Shown piece after piece: positions 5,814 to 7,796 of a stretch of 7,796 nucleotides of DNA. The position numbers were made by a program, and so were the translations under genes. Where the stretch lies: positions 10,283-18,078 of the forward strand of contig DDGE01000021.1 of assembly GCA_002337545.1 (NCBI GenBank), read 5' to 3'. Below the pieces are notes generated by a model. The model was not told the DNA's origin and did no database searches. It saw nothing but the letters and a program-made list of their open reading frames with translations. Source of the DNA: Phycisphaerales bacterium UBA1910. Its GTDB lineage: Bacteria > Planctomycetota > Phycisphaerae > Phycisphaerales > UBA1924. Every line of letters begins with the position of its first letter. Within the stretch, counting starts at the first letter, position 1.

Positions 5814-6377
5814 TCACCCGATCGGTGCCATCGTCACCGTCACCGCCATACGCTCCCGGCCCTGCGTGTCCCCATTGCGGTGTGCCTCATCGCCCCGCGT
5901 CATGAGCCGATCCATCTGTTCTTCCAGCAGCTTCAGCTCCTGAATATCTTCTTTCGAGAGCCAGGCGACCGACCGCACGGCCCGAGGACGAAAGTTACCC
6001 TCCGAATGCTGCTTCCATCCCTGCTCGTACTCGCGCTCGGCCTTTCGGAGCATCAGTCGCACGCCGCGGATGATCTCGCCGATGTAGGCGGCGCTCCGCT
6101 TGCCCCGCTTGAGCTCGACATGGCGATAGCGGAGCCCGTACAGCCGTTCCGGGCGAGCGCCCGATTCCCGCCGACCACGGTCTTCCACGATCTTGAGCTT
6201 GAGCAGCTTCCCGAGGTGGTAGTGTGCTGATTCGGCGCTCATGCCGACCATCTCCGCGACCTCGCGTGCGGTGAGCGAACCGTCCATGGAAAGCATCGCC
6301 TCGAAGACGCTCCGCGTCTCGATCGCATTGAACAGACGCAACTGACGCACCGTGCTGATCTCAAGGGACTTGGGCAT
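5814..6377 (-). CDS. ArsR-like winged helix-turn-helix transcriptional regulator
   Basis: The 187-residue cytoplasmic protein has one DNA-binding domain near the N-terminus. Residues 36-60 form the helix-turn-helix (TAREVAEMVGMSAESAHYHL, then GKLLKLKIVE), and residues 65-80 the wing (RGRRESGARPERLYGL). This is the HTH_20/ArsR-type pattern. There is no cysteine-based metal site. The C-terminal half is charged and helical, with LSKEDIQELKLLEEQMDRL likely to serve dimer formation or effector response, as in other HTH_20 proteins. The ATG at 6377 follows a GGGTAGGGT stretch that makes only a weak ribosome binding site. The gene is divergent from the serine-hydrolase-like gene across 109 bases, so control of that neighbour, and of itself, is plausible. 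Its effector is unknown. Confidence 0.88.
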   Translation of the reverse strand: MPKSLEISTVRQLRLFNAIETRSVFEAMLSMDGSLTAREVAEMVGMSAESAHYHLGKLLKLKIVEDRGRRESGARPERLYGLRYRHVELKRGKRSAAYIGEIIRGVRLMLRKAEREYEQGWKQHSEGNFRPRAVRSVAWLSKEDIQELKLLEEQMDRLMTRGDEAHRNGDTQGRERMAVTVTMAPIG

Positions 6378-6486
6378 ACCCTACCCTATCGCGTATTATT
6401 CAAAATTCTAGCTATATTTTTATTTATCCTGACCGCCGCCCGCCATCGGCGCATCTGAGCGAACAGTCAACTCAAGGAGACTCACC
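6378..6486. promoter_or_regulatory. Divergent AT-rich intergenic region between the regulator and the serine-hydrolase-like gene
   Basis: About 40 bases (6390-6428) are strongly AT-rich in an otherwise GC-rich window. They include TATTATTCAAAATTCTAGC and TATATTTTTATTTATCC, which offer -10-like boxes on both strands. No -35/-10 pair is convincing enough to place a start. Next to the regulator gene is a direct repeat, TACCCTACCCTA (6379-6390), that could be an operator half-site pair. The plus-strand gene has AAGGAG (6474-6479) 7 bases before its ATG. Confidence 0.5.
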
Positions 6487-7599
6487 ATGCTTACACTGCT
6501 CGCCGTCGCCATCACCTCAACCCTCGTTCCAGTCACAACCCACGCCCAGCCCGGCTGGGACGATGTTGAGCAGATCGTCCAGGAAGAGGTCGACAGTGGA
6601 TTCTCAGGCACGGTACTGCTCGTGCGTGACGGCGAGGTGGTGCTGGACAAGGGCTACGGGCTCGCCGACCGAGACCAGAAGGTCCCCAACACGCCAAAGA
6701 CGATCTTCGCGCTGGGCTCCACGCCGATCGATTTCACGCATGTCGCGATCCTGCAGCTGCTCCACCAGGGCAAGCTACGCCTCGACGACCCGATCACCAA
6801 GTACTTCGATCAGATCGAGGGCAACCACGCCACGATCACCATCAACATGCTCCGGACGGGACAATCCGGGCTCCCCGACTTCCCCGATATTCCCGGTGTG
6901 GACGAGGACCCCGACCATTCGCCGCTCTCACGCGATGAACTCATCGAGCGAGCCGCCAGAGCCGAGCTCCGATTCACGCCCGGCACCCGCGAGGAGCACT
7001 CGCACTTCGCGTGGGGCGTGCTCGCCGCGATCGTCGAGGTGGTCTCTGGACAGACTTACCCGGAATACATCCGCGAGCATGTGCTCATGCCAGCAGACAT
7101 GACCCGCACCGGATTCCACGGCGACCGGTTCCCGGGCGAGACCGTCGCGATCGGCTACGGCGCACACACCTGGGGCACGGTCAACTCGCCCGAGCACTGG
7201 GGCGAAACCTCGTGGCTCGTGATGGGCTCGGGCGGCATGGTGGGCACCACCGGCGATCTCTTCAAGTTCACCCAGGCGATCAAAGACGGCACGCTCATCC
7301 CCGCCCGCGTGCGTCACCACTTCCCCCGCGACAGCGTCACGCTCAACGGCAACCGCTACGGGTTCCAAACCGCGTACAACACAGGGATCGACAACCTCTT
7401 CTTCATCAACTGCAACAGCGCCGACATCATGAACGGCTACAGCATCGCCGATTTTGCACGAACGCTCGAGGACCTCTGCTTCGATCTGCCTGCGCCCAAC
7501 TTCTCGATCGGGATCGCGTTCGGCATCAACGAGAACGACCAGCTGTATGCCTACGAGGTGCTGCCCGGCACACCAGCGGATCGGGCCGCGCTCAAATAG
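6487..7599 (+). CDS. Exported beta-lactamase-fold (serine hydrolase) protein with lost catalytic motifs; PDZ domain cut by TAG
   Basis: This reads 370 residues to a TAG at 7597-7599. A perfect AAGGAG lies 7 bases before ATG 6487. Residues 1-20 are a signal peptide ending THA-QPG. Residues 27-335 follow the class C beta-lactamase/serine hydrolase family: SGTVLLVRDGEVVLDKGYG, then FALGS, ILQLLHQGKLRLDDPITKY, SGLPDF, FTPGT, AAIVEVVSGQTYPEYI, and GSGGMVGTTGDLFKF. The catalytic residues are altered. The SxxK motif reads S78-T-P-I81, the YxN motif reads H171-S-H173, and the HxG segment near residues 294-304 is missing. Ordinary hydrolase activity is therefore unlikely. From residue 339 a PDZ domain begins (YEVLPGTPADRAALK) and is cut mid-domain. 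The reading frame then continues to 7761. It may be a pseudoenzyme, a decaying gene, or carry a sequencing error. Confidence 0.85.
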   Translation: MLTLLAVAITSTLVPVTTHAQPGWDDVEQIVQEEVDSGFSGTVLLVRDGEVVLDKGYGLADRDQKVPNTPKTIFALGSTPIDFTHVAILQLLHQGKLRLDDPITKYFDQIEGNHATITINMLRTGQSGLPDFPDIPGVDEDPDHSPLSRDELIERAARAELRFTPGTREEHSHFAWGVLAAIVEVVSGQTYPEYIREHVLMPADMTRTGFHGDRFPGETVAIGYGAHTWGTVNSPEHWGETSWLVMGSGGMVGTTGDLFKFTQAIKDGTLIPARVRHHFPRDSVTLNGNRYGFQTAYNTGIDNLFFINCNSADIMNGYSIADFARTLEDLCFDLPAPNFSIGIAFGINENDQLYAYEVLPGTPADRAALK

Positions 7600-7761
7600 G
7601 GCGACCTGCTGCTCGCCGCCAATGGTGTGCGTTTCGACCTCGCGGATCCGATAGAGACCATCCGTCCCTCGATCGATGAGGGGGCGACCCTGAAGCTGCG
7701 CATCCGCAGGGACGGCAAGCTCATGACCATCACCATCGAGCCCACGCCGACCGATTCCTGA
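7600..7761 (+). pseudogene. In-frame remainder of the PDZ domain after the TAG
   Basis: The 53 codons after the TAG, in the same frame, complete the PDZ domain: GDLLLAANGVRF, then ETIRPSI, LKLRIRRDGK and TITIEPTP, with a TGA at 7759-7761. Codon use stays GC-rich at third positions, and there is no other stop or frameshift. A full protein would have 423 residues plus the position of the TAG. There is no ribosome binding site or start that would make this a separate gene. After 7761 the last 35 bases hold nothing recognisable. Confidence 0.8.
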
Positions 7762-7796
7762 GCGTCGAAGCGGTCCCCATCATTCCAGCGGCAGGT

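Noticed and set aside
7011..7679. A 222-residue plus-strand frame bridging the TAG of the serine-hydrolase-like gene
   Set aside because: It is a +1-type shadow frame rich in Arg and His with no domain; it does not rescue the PDZ domain, which continues in the original frame.

Overview
The window is GC-rich bacterial chromosomal DNA. The mix of genes suggests a planctomycete, probably of the Phycisphaerae type: an FG-GAP/VCBS propeller protein, a secreted YHYH protein, a short ArsR-like regulator of the HTH_20 kind, and a serine-hydrolase/PDZ protein beside ordinary housekeeping genes. This assignment is an inference from gene content and codon style; there is no rRNA or other marker to fix it.

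Layout. Positions 1-1313 (minus) hold a secreted FG-GAP propeller protein that runs off the left edge. Upstream of it lie a leader with two inverted repeats and a candidate promoter, then the terminator (1425-1451) of the next minus-strand gene, a secreted YHYH-domain protein (1476-2537). Next come a two-way intrinsic terminator (2762-2797), a tRNA-Ala(GGC) gene (2804-2876, minus) and its promoter (2907-2934). A small hypothetical gene on the plus strand (3046-3333) converges on a two-gene minus-strand operon: a lipoprotein of unknown function (4284-5033) followed 15 bases later by pyrB (3357-4268). On the other side of a divergent intergenic region is ubiX (5135-5806, plus). It converges, with a 7-base gap, on a winged-helix regulator (5814-6377, minus). 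An AT-rich intergenic region then separates that regulator from a divergent, exported beta-lactamase-fold protein (6487-7599, plus). The PDZ domain of that last protein is cut by an in-frame TAG, and the rest of the PDZ domain stays open to 7761.

How the genes relate. pyrB (pyrimidine synthesis) and ubiX (prenylated-FMN cofactor synthesis) are independent core functions. The FG-GAP and YHYH proteins are both exported, and each appears to have its own transcription unit. The winged-helix gene and the serine-hydrolase-like gene share a divergent promoter region, so the regulator may control that neighbour.

The most notable locus is 6487-7761. It has a clean start, signal peptide and fold-typical sequence, but all three catalytic elements of the serine beta-lactamase family are altered or missing, and the PDZ domain is interrupted by an amber codon. 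I saw no CRISPR array, insertion sequence, phage gene or convincing defence system. No stretch longer than 300 bases lacks a gene; the longest gap, 2538-2803, holds the YHYH upstream region and a terminator.
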